Below, piece after piece: positions 25,946 to 34,345 of a stretch of DNA of 64,000 nt. Source of the stretch: Flaviflagellibacter deserti (GTDB taxonomy: Bacteria; Pseudomonadota; Alphaproteobacteria; Rhizobiales; Methylopilaceae); assembly GCF_042652085.1 (NCBI RefSeq), contig NZ_JBHSJF010000006.1:620001-684000 (forward strand). Direction: 5' to 3'. A program made the position numbers and the translations under genes. A model generated the notes under the pieces. That model had not been told where the DNA came from, did not search any database, and saw only the letters and a program-made list of their open reading frames with translations. Every line of letters begins with the position of its first letter. Position 1 is the first letter of the stretch.

Positions 25946-28129
25946 ATGTCGCCCTGGCGTGTCGGTAGCTGGTCCTGGGTCGGGCGTATCCTCGGGTCGC
26001 TGATCGCGTTTTCGGCGATCATGGCGGCAATCTCACTCGTCGTTCTGGACCCGCTGGCGGTGGCGCTCGCCCAAGGCCTGGTGGCATTGCACGGCCAGCC
26101 CTTTGCCGGTGACTTCGATCTCGTCCCCTTCTTCCTGTCACCCGCGGGACTGCTGACCGCGCTGGTGATTGTGGGTGCGTTCGTCGTCCTGACGGCAATC
26201 GAATTCGGTGGCCTCACCCTGATCACCCTGAACGGTCTGATCCGTCAGCGGACGAGCCTGAGTTCCGTCACGCGCCGGCTAACGGTAAGGTTGCCGGCAC
26301 TGTTGGTCCTGACCGGGTTGGTCTGCCTGGCCGCCTTCGTGCTGCTGATCCCGGTTGGCTTGGCGGCCCTCGTGGCCAAGAAGCTCTGGCTTTCGGACGG
26401 CGACATCTACTTCTTCGTATCGACGCGGCCGCGCGAATTCTATTACGCGGTGTTGCTCGTCGGAGGCGTGATGCTGCTCGCCGGGCTCCTGGGCGTGGTC
26501 CTGGTGCTGCGCTGGTTTCTGGCGGTGCCGTATTGCGTAGCCATGGGTGTCAGCGCTACGGCAGCGCTCGAATGGTCCGCCGCCGCAACGACCGGGCACC
26601 GCGGCCGGCTGCTTCTGCGCATCGCCACTTGGGCGGCGATCGCGCTTTTATTGTCCGTGGCCGCGACAGCGGGATTCACGGTCCTGTTTGATCATATCGC
26701 CCTAGAGCGGACGCTGGAGGGCGCTACACGGAATACGTTGCTCCTCGCGATCGCGGCTGCCGTGTTGGCGACGCTCGTCTCGGCTGTCATTCGCGCATTG
26801 TTTGCCGTCCTCGCGGTCGATCTGTACGCCAGATCGGGAGGCGTGCGGATCGCCGAGCCTTCCGAAAGTCCGCGCACGCCCCGCAGAGTGCTGGCGACTT
26901 GGCTCCTTTGCCTGTCCGTTCCCGCCGTCGCGACGCTCCAGACCGTGTGGGCGTTGGAGGCATTCGATCTCGACGACAGGATCGACGTCACGGCACATCG
27001 GGCCGGCTCATCGATGGCGCCGGAGAACACGCTCGCCGCTTTGGATAAGGCGATCGCCGCGCGGGCGGACTTTGCCGAAATCGATGTTCAGGAAACGCGT
27101 GACGGGGAGATTGTCGTGCTGCACGACACCGATCTCCGCCGCGTGGCGGGCGTCGCACGTTCGGTCTGGGACATCAGCTACGATGAGATCCGGCAACTCG
27201 ATGTTGGATCGTGGTTCAGTCCGGCATTCCGCGACGAACGCATTCCGACATTGCGGGAATTGGCGCTCCGTTCGAAGGGGCGGATCCGGCTCAATGTCGA
27301 ACTGAAGGTGAATGGACACGGCGTCGATCTGGCCAGCCGCACGCTCACCATCCTGAAGGAAACCGGCGTCGCCGACACGGCGGTCGTCTCCTCGTTCGAT
27401 CAGCCGATTTTGGCCGAGGTGCGCCAGAAAGAGCCGGCAATCGTAATCGGCTTCATCGTCGCGAGCGGCGTGGGTAATCTCACTGCCCTGAACGTCGACT
27501 TCTATTCGCTCTCCGCGCGGCTCGTCACCCCAGCGTTGATCAGGCGCATCACCGAAACCGGCCGGAAGGCGCATGCGTGGGGTCTGAACAGCGACGCGGC
27601 AATCATCGACGCCGTGCTGGACGGGATCACCAATGTCAGCACGGACGATCCCGCCCTTGCTCGCCGGACGGTCGATGCGCTCCAGGAGATGAATGCGGCC
27701 GAGATCGCGCTGCTGCGCCTGCGACGGACTTTCGAGCGCCAGGGCCTGTTGCGGCGAGCGGCCGTCGCAGCGACTCAGCCGGTTGCGGCGGAACGTTCCG
27801 ATAGAAGTTCGCGCGCGAGCGCGGCGAACCCGGCGACATCGATCTCCTCCGCACGGCGGGTCGGCTCGATTCCTGCTGCCTCGAGAGCCGCCACCGGATC
27901 GCGGAAGAGCGATTTCAGGCTCTGCCTCAACATCTTCCGCCGCTGGCCGAACGCCGCCTGCGTGACCTGTTCGAGTGAGCGGATGCGGCAGGGTTCCGGC
28001 TCGGCGCGCGGCACGAGATGGACGACCGAGGATGTGACCTTGGGCGGCGGAACGAACGCCGACGGCGCGACGTCGAACAGGATCTTCGCCTCGGTCCGCC
28101 AGCCGGCAAGCACGCCCAGCCGGCCATAG
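25946..28129 (+). CDS. Glycerophosphodiester phosphodiesterase with membrane domain; 3' end runs into rsmA
   Basis: The ORF is 727 codons. Residues 1-345 hold about seven membrane helices (first at 12-35, last near 318-340). Residues 347-590 form a GDPD domain: catalytic His H351 in DVTAHRAGSSMAPENT, then AEIDVQETRDGEIVVLHDTDL with the metal ligands, and ELKVNG. It should hydrolyse glycerophosphodiesters outside or at the membrane. After about residue 600 the sequence turns Arg/Ser-rich and low in order (SDRSSRASAANPATS); this tail is antisense to rsmA over 355 bp. The true end is therefore doubtful: a lost stop, a frameshift, or a real long tail. Confidence 0.75.
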   Translation: MSPWRVGSWSWVGRILGSLIAFSAIMAAISLVVLDPLAVALAQGLVALHGQPFAGDFDLVPFFLSPAGLLTALVIVGAFVVLTAIEFGGLTLITLNGLIRQRTSLSSVTRRLTVRLPALLVLTGLVCLAAFVLLIPVGLAALVAKKLWLSDGDIYFFVSTRPREFYYAVLLVGGVMLLAGLLGVVLVLRWFLAVPYCVAMGVSATAALEWSAAATTGHRGRLLLRIATWAAIALLLSVAATAGFTVLFDHIALERTLEGATRNTLLLAIAAAVLATLVSAVIRALFAVLAVDLYARSGGVRIAEPSESPRTPRRVLATWLLCLSVPAVATLQTVWALEAFDLDDRIDVTAHRAGSSMAPENTLAALDKAIAARADFAEIDVQETRDGEIVVLHDTDLRRVAGVARSVWDISYDEIRQLDVGSWFSPAFRDERIPTLRELALRSKGRIRLNVELKVNGHGVDLASRTLTILKETGVADTAVVSSFDQPILAEVRQKEPAIVIGFIVASGVGNLTALNVDFYSLSARLVTPALIRRITETGRKAHAWGLNSDAAIIDAVLDGITNVSTDDPALARRTVDALQEMNAAEIALLRLRRTFERQGLLRRAAVAATQPVAAERSDRSSRASAANPATSISSARRVGSIPAASRAATGSRKSDFRLCLNIFRRWPNAACVTCSSERMRQGSGSARGTRWTTEDVTLGGGTNADGATSNRIFASVRQPASTPSRP

Positions 28130-28632
28130 GCGCCGGTGCCGGGTTGCGCGACGATGCGTTCGGCGACCTCCTTCTGAAACATCAAAGTCAGCGACCGCCA
28201 CCAGGACGGCCATGGCTCGGCGGTGAGCCAGCCCGTGAGGAGCACGGTCGCGACGTTGTAGGGGAGGTTGGCGACGATGCGCACGGGCCGTCCCGACAGG
28301 TGGCTCGCGAGGTCCGTCTCAAGCGCGTCGCCCTCGATCACCGTCAGTCTGCCGGGATAATGCTCGCCGACCTCCGCGAGCGCGGCGATGGCGCGGCGGT
28401 CCTTTTCGACGGCAATGACACGGTCCGCGCCCAAGGCCAGCAGAGCGCGGGTCAGGCCACCCGGACCGGGACCGATCTCGACCACTTCCGCTCCATCCAG
28501 CGGGCCCGATGAGCGGGCGATGCGGGCCGTGAGATTGAGATCGAGCAGGAAATTCTGGCCGAGACTCTTTCGCGCGCTGAGCTCGTGGCGGCGGATGACG
28601 TCTCGAAGCGGCGGAAGATCGTCAATGCTCAT
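27775..28632 (-). CDS. rsmA: 16S rRNA dimethyladenosine transferase RsmA (KsgA)
   Basis: 285-residue methyltransferase that dimethylates two adjacent adenines near the 16S 3' end. SAM-binding VEIGPGPGGLTRAL, the acidic AVEKDRRAI loop, and the catalytic NLPYNVAT motif are present. The N-terminus HELSARKSLGQNFLLDLN is typical. Its ATG overlaps the pdxA stop by 3 bases. The 3' 355 bp lie opposite the tail of the GDPD ORF. Confidence 0.95.
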   Translation of the reverse strand: MSIDDLPPLRDVIRRHELSARKSLGQNFLLDLNLTARIARSSGPLDGAEVVEIGPGPGGLTRALLALGADRVIAVEKDRRAIAALAEVGEHYPGRLTVIEGDALETDLASHLSGRPVRIVANLPYNVATVLLTGWLTAEPWPSWWRSLTLMFQKEVAERIVAQPGTGAYGRLGVLAGWRTEAKILFDVAPSAFVPPPKVTSSVVHLVPRAEPEPCRIRSLEQVTQAAFGQRRKMLRQSLKSLFRDPVAALEAAGIEPTRRAEEIDVAGFAALARELLSERSAATG

Positions 28633-29627
28633 CGGGAGAGACGCTCGGCGAGCTTCAGCGCCTCGATCAGGCTTGCCGGGTTGGCCTTGCCGGTACCGGC
28701 GATATCGAAGGCCGTGCCGTGGTCGGGCGAAGTGCGGACGAAGGGCAGGCCGAGGGTCACGTTCACCGCGCTGTCGAAAGCGATCGTCTTGATCGGGATG
28801 AGCGCCTGATCGTGATACATCGCGAGCGCCGCATCATAACGGGTGCGGGCTCCGGCGTGAAACAGCGTGTCGGCTGGGTAGGGGCCGGTTGCGTCCACGC
28901 CCTCGGAGCGGAGGTGCTCGATGGCGGGTGCGATGACAGCGGCATCCTCTGGACCGAGCGTGCCGTCTTCTCCCGCATGCGGATTGAGGCCGGCGAGCGC
29001 CAGACGGGGATGCTGGATCCTGAACCGCTGGACCAGGTCGCGGACGACGATGCGGGCGGTTTCGACAATCAGGTCCTGTGTCAGTTTCGCGGGTACCTCG
29101 GCGAGCGGTATGTGCACCGTGACGGGAACGACGGCGAGGCTCTCGCTCCAGAGCATCATGACCGGCCGGGCGAAGACGCCGGTATGCTCCTCGGCGAGGA
29201 CGCCCAGAAAATCGGTGTGCCCCGGATGCGGGAACCCGGCGCGCAGGAGTGGCGATTTGGAGATCGGATTGGTGACGACCGCGGACGCGGCGCCGGACTG
29301 AACCAAGGATACACCGCGACGGATCGATTCGATGACGGCCGGCGCATCCGCGACGTTCGGTGTCCCAGGCGATGCGACGACCGCCATATCGAGCGGAACG
29401 ACCGGTAATGCGAGCGGAAACATCTCGTTCACGCGGTCAGGTTCGGTGACAACCACCGGGACGGACAGATTCAGCTTCTCGGCGAGCGCAGTCAGATGGT
29501 CCGGATCGGCGATCACGAAGAAAGGCGGAAGGCCCTGGCCCTGCCGCGCCTTCCAGGCCATCAGCGCGAGTTCCGGGCCGATGCCTGAGGGCTCGCCCAT
29601 CGTCAATGCAAGCGGCCTAGGTGTCAC
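28629..29627 (-). CDS. pdxA: 4-hydroxythreonine-4-phosphate dehydrogenase
   Basis: 332-residue PLP-biosynthesis enzyme. The N-terminal LALTMGEPSGIGPEL motif, the VTNPISKSPL substrate loop, the HTDFLG metal-site segment, and MYHDQALIPIKTIAF are all present. It starts at GTG 29627 (MTPRPLALT); an ATG at 29600 would truncate the first strand. Only 32 bases separate it from lptD, where surA is often found. Confidence 0.94.
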   Translation of the reverse strand: MTPRPLALTMGEPSGIGPELALMAWKARQGQGLPPFFVIADPDHLTALAEKLNLSVPVVVTEPDRVNEMFPLALPVVPLDMAVVASPGTPNVADAPAVIESIRRGVSLVQSGAASAVVTNPISKSPLLRAGFPHPGHTDFLGVLAEEHTGVFARPVMMLWSESLAVVPVTVHIPLAEVPAKLTQDLIVETARIVVRDLVQRFRIQHPRLALAGLNPHAGEDGTLGPEDAAVIAPAIEHLRSEGVDATGPYPADTLFHAGARTRYDAALAMYHDQALIPIKTIAFDSAVNVTLGLPFVRTSPDHGTAFDIAGTGKANPASLIEALKLAERLSR

Positions 29628-29659
29628 GACACCGCCTCATGTCCCGGTTCCGCTCAGGA

Positions 29660-32026
29660 TCAGGGTTGCCTGGTCTCGTCGTTGCTGGCGAGATTGCCGA
29701 CATTGAACGAGCTGCCGCCCTCGCCGATGGTACGGAGAGAGAAGCGGACGAAGACCTTCTGTACCGGATCTTCGTTGCCGTTCTCGCTGAAATCGACCGA
29801 ATAGGTCAGACCGAACGCATAGCATTCATCGATATATCCGATCGTCGCTGCGGTCCGGTCGAATTTGTCGACGTCCAGATTATAACGTGCGGCGGCGCCG
29901 ACATAGACGTTGTCGTTCAGATTGACCTTGAGATTGCCGAGGACGCCTTCGCGCGCCTCATCGAACCCGATGCGCGGCTGTTCGTCGTAACGGCCATAGA
30001 TCAGGCCGCCCGAGAAATTGTTCGTGGCGAACCTGCCTTCGACTTCGGCCGTGTTCGGGCTGAAATCGTCTTCGTCGAGGCGGAAACGGGACGAGAAGGA
30101 CAGCTGACGCGTCAGCTGCAGATAGGCCCCCGTGACGTAGTCGGACTTGTCCTTGTCGAGGCCGGAATCGAGGCCCGCGTTGACCAGATCCTGCTCGGCA
30201 AACGAGTTCGTACCGAACAGGTGGTAGGACTGGCCGAACATCACGTTGAAGAAGCCGCCCGAATTGAAGTTGAAGGTGTACTGCGCGCCGATATTGGCGC
30301 GGCCGCCACCTTCCATTCGGTCGTAGCCCGAGAACTTGTCCCACTGGAACAAAGTGGTCGTGTCGAAGAAGACGCTTTGGGCGTCCTCGTTCGGCAAGGC
30401 TCCGATGTGGGACTCGTCCGGGCGCAGGATGAGCTGTGCAATCGGCTCGATGACATGCGTGCCCCAGCTCGTCGTCGCGACGAACGGATAGCGATATTCG
30501 AGGCCGGCCGCCGCCATGCCTCGGAAGACGAAATCTTCGTCGCTGTTGACGAGATTGCGGTAGACGTCCGGAACGACATCGACGCCATTGATCGAGGACG
30601 GGACGGGGTCGGAATCCCGCCACGCCAGATCGCCCTTGACGTAGGCAAACGGTGTCCAGACCTGACCGATGGGATCGACAAATTCCTTGCGCCACTGGGC
30701 GTCCGCGGATGCGCGGCTGTAATTCCCGCCAAGGCCCCGAACGAGGCACTCGCTCGTGGAGCAATCGAAGTCCGTCTCGTCACGCGAGAGGTTGGTGATG
30801 TTCGCATCAATCCGGACTTCGCCGCCCAGGACCGGCTTGTCGTGGACGTAGTTGTAGTCCCAGACGCCGACGATCGGCAGCTGCTCCTGAACGTCGTCTT
30901 CCGACAGGCCATAGAAGTGATAGGCCCGCAGATCGAAGTAATTGCGGTCGCCAACGCCGGTCAGATGAATGTTGGATACGGCTTCGGACCAGCCGGTTCC
31001 CCAGAGGTCATAGTCATCAAGGACAAAGCGATCGCTCAGGACGTTGATGTCCCAGCCCCAGGACCAGTACTGATTGATGGCGAACTCGCCCTTGGACTGA
31101 ACCGCGCCGCGCCAGTCTTCCTGCTGTTCGGTCGTGCCGAACCGATCCGGGTCCTGCTGGAAGACGCCGGCGGCGCGGATGGAGTAGGCGCCGTTCATCA
31201 CCCTGTGACGGAATTCGACATCCAGCAGCGGTCCCTGCTCCGACAGGTAGGTCGGGGCGACCGTGACGTCCATGTTGGGCGCGATGTTCCAGAAGAACGG
31301 CGTCCGGACGCCGACGCCGTATTCGGTCGACGACATCAACGACGGCGTGAGGAAGCCGGTCTTGCGCTTCACCGTGGAGTCGGCGTGCTGGAAATACGGC
31401 AGGTACGCGATCGGCATGCCAAAAAATTCGAGACGCGCGTCCTCATAATAGATCGTCTTGTTGTTCTGATCGTGGATGATGCGCGCTGCCTTGATCTGCC
31501 ATAGCGGCGGCTTGTTCGGATTGTCGCGGCAGGGTTCGCAGGCCGTATAGACGCCGTTGTCGAGGACAGTGACATTGCCGCCCTGACGGACCGCGCGAGT
31601 GGCGGCGAAACGCGTCTTGTCGACGCCCTCGATGAGAAGCGAATTGACGAAACCGGCGCTCAGATCCTCGGAAAGCTCGAGTTCCTGGGCGTGGATGACA
31701 TTGCCGCTCGCCTCGGTCAGGCGGACATTGCCATAGGCATAAACCTTCGCGGTTGCCTGGTTGTAAACGACGCGGTCCGCCTCGACCGTGGACGTGCCGT
31801 AATCGAGCCGGACATTGCCGACCGCTGAAACCGTCTGCTTGGTGTCGTCGTACAGAAGCTCGTCGGCATTGACGTGCATCTGCTGGTTCGGGTCGCGCAG
31901 CCCGCCGGGCGTCTGCGCCCAGGCCTGCGAAAACGGACCGAAAACCAGGCAAAGCAAAGCCGTCGCCGCAGCAGCCCCGAGCCGCGCAGCCAAACGGTTC
32001 TTACTGGACGGACCCAACCCTCTCAT
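29660..32026 (-). CDS. lptD: LPS assembly outer membrane protein LptD
   Basis: 788 residues: signal peptide (ATALLCLVFGPFSQAWAQ), an N-terminal LptA-like OstA domain at about 45-150 (HVNADELLYDDTKQTVSAVG, GNVRLTEASGNVIHAQELEL), then the C-terminal beta barrel with alternating aromatic strands. Four conserved Cys-type pairs of the enterobacterial protein are not clear; cysteines appear in YTACEPCRDNPNKPP and DFDCSTSECLV. It receives LPS across the periplasmic bridge and inserts it in the outer leaflet. ATG 32026 overlaps the lptG stop; the ORF open to 32722 is lptG shadow. Confidence 0.93.
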   Translation of the reverse strand: MRGLGPSSKNRLAARLGAAAATALLCLVFGPFSQAWAQTPGGLRDPNQQMHVNADELLYDDTKQTVSAVGNVRLDYGTSTVEADRVVYNQATAKVYAYGNVRLTEASGNVIHAQELELSEDLSAGFVNSLLIEGVDKTRFAATRAVRQGGNVTVLDNGVYTACEPCRDNPNKPPLWQIKAARIIHDQNNKTIYYEDARLEFFGMPIAYLPYFQHADSTVKRKTGFLTPSLMSSTEYGVGVRTPFFWNIAPNMDVTVAPTYLSEQGPLLDVEFRHRVMNGAYSIRAAGVFQQDPDRFGTTEQQEDWRGAVQSKGEFAINQYWSWGWDINVLSDRFVLDDYDLWGTGWSEAVSNIHLTGVGDRNYFDLRAYHFYGLSEDDVQEQLPIVGVWDYNYVHDKPVLGGEVRIDANITNLSRDETDFDCSTSECLVRGLGGNYSRASADAQWRKEFVDPIGQVWTPFAYVKGDLAWRDSDPVPSSINGVDVVPDVYRNLVNSDEDFVFRGMAAAGLEYRYPFVATTSWGTHVIEPIAQLILRPDESHIGALPNEDAQSVFFDTTTLFQWDKFSGYDRMEGGGRANIGAQYTFNFNSGGFFNVMFGQSYHLFGTNSFAEQDLVNAGLDSGLDKDKSDYVTGAYLQLTRQLSFSSRFRLDEDDFSPNTAEVEGRFATNNFSGGLIYGRYDEQPRIGFDEAREGVLGNLKVNLNDNVYVGAAARYNLDVDKFDRTAATIGYIDECYAFGLTYSVDFSENGNEDPVQKVFVRFSLRTIGEGGSSFNVGNLASNDETRQP

Positions 32027-33111
32027 CCGTCTTCCCGGTGTAGAAGCACCGTCACGCTCATCAACGCCCCAATCACGGCGGGTGTCCACGCCGCAACCGC
32101 CGGGGCGACAAAGCCCGCGGCGCCCAAATCCTCTGCCACCTTGCCGAGGACATAAAGCACGAAGCCGGCCCCTATGCCACCCACAACAGCCTTCGCCACG
32201 CCCCCTGTACGGGAGAAGCCGAGCGAAACTGTCGCAGCGATCAGGATCATCGTCACGAACATCGCCGGCTGCGCGATAAGAGACTGATATTGCATCTGGA
32301 ATTTGGTCGGAGACAGGCCGGCTCTCTCGGTGCTCAAGATCACCGAGGGGAGGGCCCAGAAGCCGATCGCATTCGCGTCCGACAGCGAATCGGCAACCTG
32401 CTGCGCGGTCAGGTTGGTGGCGAGCAGATAGGATTGATGATTCTCCGGTGTCGCACCGATCCGGACGACATGCGCATGATCGAGCTCCCAGTAGCCGTCT
32501 CGCAGCGTTGCCTTGTCGGCGTCGACGCGCTCCTGCAGTGCTCCGGACTGGGTGAATACGAAGGCCGTGACCTTGCGGAGAATCCGGCCCCGTTCCGAGG
32601 ACGACTGCGCCCGGATGATCGACTGATCGTCGACGCTCTGCTGCCTGATCCAGCGCCCGCCGGTCGGCGGCGCCTTGGCCGAAAGCCTCGCGGTCAGATC
32701 CGCCGATTGCTCGGTGAGCCATGCGGAGACAGGGCTATACGCGGCGGTCGCGAGGATGCCGACGATAGCCGCGACGATGCAGGCCGGAGCGACGATCTGC
32801 CAGATCGAGAACCCGGACGCTCGGCCAACCACCAGTTCAAGCCGCCGGGAGAGACCGACAAAAGCGCCGATCGCGCCGAAGAGAACGGTGAACGGCAAGG
32901 TCTCGCCGGCGATGCCGGGCGCACGTTCGAAAGAGACCTGCATCATGTCGAGAACGCCGACATTGTCTTCATCGCCGAGGCGCCGCGCGACCTCGACGAA
33001 GTCGATGACATAGATCAGTGCGAAGACGATCAGGAACGCCACCATGATCGCCAGCAGCGCGCGGCGCGCGATATAGGCGGGAAGAAGCGGGAGCAGGGTG
33101 CCGGCGAGCAT
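32023..33111 (-). CDS. lptG: LPS export ABC permease LptG
   Basis: 362-residue YjgP/YjgQ-family permease, with membrane helices near 15-35, 60-90 and 100-120 and three more at 275-360, flanking a periplasmic jellyroll. ATG 33111 (MLAGTLLPLLPAYIARR) is chosen; the frame extends to 33267 but overlaps lptF. It pairs with LptF and cytoplasmic LptB. Confidence 0.93.
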   Translation of the reverse strand: MLAGTLLPLLPAYIARRALLAIMVAFLIVFALIYVIDFVEVARRLGDEDNVGVLDMMQVSFERAPGIAGETLPFTVLFGAIGAFVGLSRRLELVVGRASGFSIWQIVAPACIVAAIVGILATAAYSPVSAWLTEQSADLTARLSAKAPPTGGRWIRQQSVDDQSIIRAQSSSERGRILRKVTAFVFTQSGALQERVDADKATLRDGYWELDHAHVVRIGATPENHQSYLLATNLTAQQVADSLSDANAIGFWALPSVILSTERAGLSPTKFQMQYQSLIAQPAMFVTMILIAATVSLGFSRTGGVAKAVVGGIGAGFVLYVLGKVAEDLGAAGFVAPAVAAWTPAVIGALMSVTVLLHREDG

Positions 33112-33116
33112 CTGCG

Positions 33117-34238
33117 CTACGCCGTTCTCGGTTGCGGCGAGCGCGTGCGGGACGCCATCAGACCCGGTCCGAGCACCATCCAGAGACTGATCGCGCATAC
33201 GGCCAGAGGCAGGATGTAGAGCGCCGGCACCGCCCAGGCGCTGACGGCGATCTGGTTGGTCAGCCACAGGCTGGCGACCCGCACGGCGACGACGGCAAGC
33301 ACCGCCGCCAGAATGCCGGCAAACCTGCTCTGTCGATTACTCTGGGGGCGGCCAAGGGCAGCGAACGCGATACACATAAACGCCACCGGATAGAGCGGGG
33401 TCGTCAAACGATCGTGCAACTCCGATCGAATACGGCCCAACGCCGCCTCCGACTTGACGTCGGAGGGTGGTTTCCACAGGCCGGAGATATACTGCTCTCT
33501 TGGTTTATAGGAGATGACCACGTCATCGTCCTGGAACGGCGAAAGGTCGAAGGCGTAGCGATCGAACGTGACCAGGCTGGCATTTTCCTCGCCGGTCGCT
33601 TTGCGCATCGCCGTCCCGTTTTCCATCACGAGATAGGTGCCCTGGTCGGTCTTGACGACCTGGCCACGCTCGGCCGTGTAGACGATGTCCTGCTTCCTGT
33701 CCCTGTTGTCGGCGATCATCACGCCGATCAGCGCGGCGCCGGCATCGCGGCGACGTATATGGATCGTCACTCCCCGGTCGAGCTGGGTGAATTCGCCCTC
33801 CCTCAGCACGTTGACGATGACGTCGGCATGGATCGCGGTGATGATGTCGCGGACCTTGCGCAGGCTGGCAGGGATCGCGCTCGTGCTCAGGATGCCGACG
33901 GCGAGCGCGACGATTATCGAGACGACCCAGAACGGCCGCATCAGCCGCAGCGGGGTGACGCCAGCCGCGCTCAGCACCGGCAGTTCTGAATCGGCGTTCA
34001 GGCGGTTCAGCACGTAAACCACCGCACCGAACAGGGCGACCGGGGCGACCAGGAGAGCGAAATAGGGGGCCGCGAGCGCGGTCACCGCAAAGAAGGTCCA
34101 GAAGCTCTGGCCGCGCGTGGTGATGAGGTCGAACTCGCGCAGCGACTGGCTGACCCAGACCACGGCCGTGACGGCGACGACCGCGCCGATGAAGGCTGAA
34201 GCCGTGAGCCGGACCAGATAGCGTTCGAACGCACTCAT
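33117..34238 (-). CDS. lptF: LPS export ABC permease LptF
   Basis: 373-residue YjgP/YjgQ-family permease. The N-terminal helix block is SAFIGAVVAVTAVVWVSQSLREFDLI; the following LNADSELPVLSAAGVTPLRLMRPF is a family hallmark at the LptB contact. A periplasmic domain spans about 135-265, and three helices end the protein. First of lptF-lptG-lptD-pdxA-rsmA and divergent from pepA. Confidence 0.94.
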   Translation of the reverse strand: MSAFERYLVRLTASAFIGAVVAVTAVVWVSQSLREFDLITTRGQSFWTFFAVTALAAPYFALLVAPVALFGAVVYVLNRLNADSELPVLSAAGVTPLRLMRPFWVVSIIVALAVGILSTSAIPASLRKVRDIITAIHADVIVNVLREGEFTQLDRGVTIHIRRRDAGAALIGVMIADNRDRKQDIVYTAERGQVVKTDQGTYLVMENGTAMRKATGEENASLVTFDRYAFDLSPFQDDDVVISYKPREQYISGLWKPPSDVKSEAALGRIRSELHDRLTTPLYPVAFMCIAFAALGRPQSNRQSRFAGILAAVLAVVAVRVASLWLTNQIAVSAWAVPALYILPLAVCAISLWMVLGPGLMASRTRSPQPRTA

Positions 34239-34258
34239 AGCCGTGAAAATCCGACACC

Positions 34259-34287
34259 TTGGCTTTGCGGGAACCGAGGCCTAAACA
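34259..34287 (+). promoter_or_regulatory. Possible pepA promoter
   Basis: TTGGCT (34259-34264), 17-base spacer, TAAACA (34282-34287), ending 58 bases before the pepA ATG in the divergent lptF-pepA gap. Similarity to the sigma-70 consensus is only moderate. Confidence 0.35.
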
Positions 34288-34345
34288 ATGTGTCCCGCCG
34301 CACGGCCCCGCCCGTGCACTTTGAGTCTGAGGAGCTTACAGCCGT

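Noticed and set aside
29621..31504. 627-codon forward open frame opposite lptD
   Set aside because: Antisense shadow of lptD with no recognisable motifs.
32027..32722. N-terminal extension of the lptD ORF
   Set aside because: Lies antiparallel in frame to lptG codons and would place the signal peptide internally.
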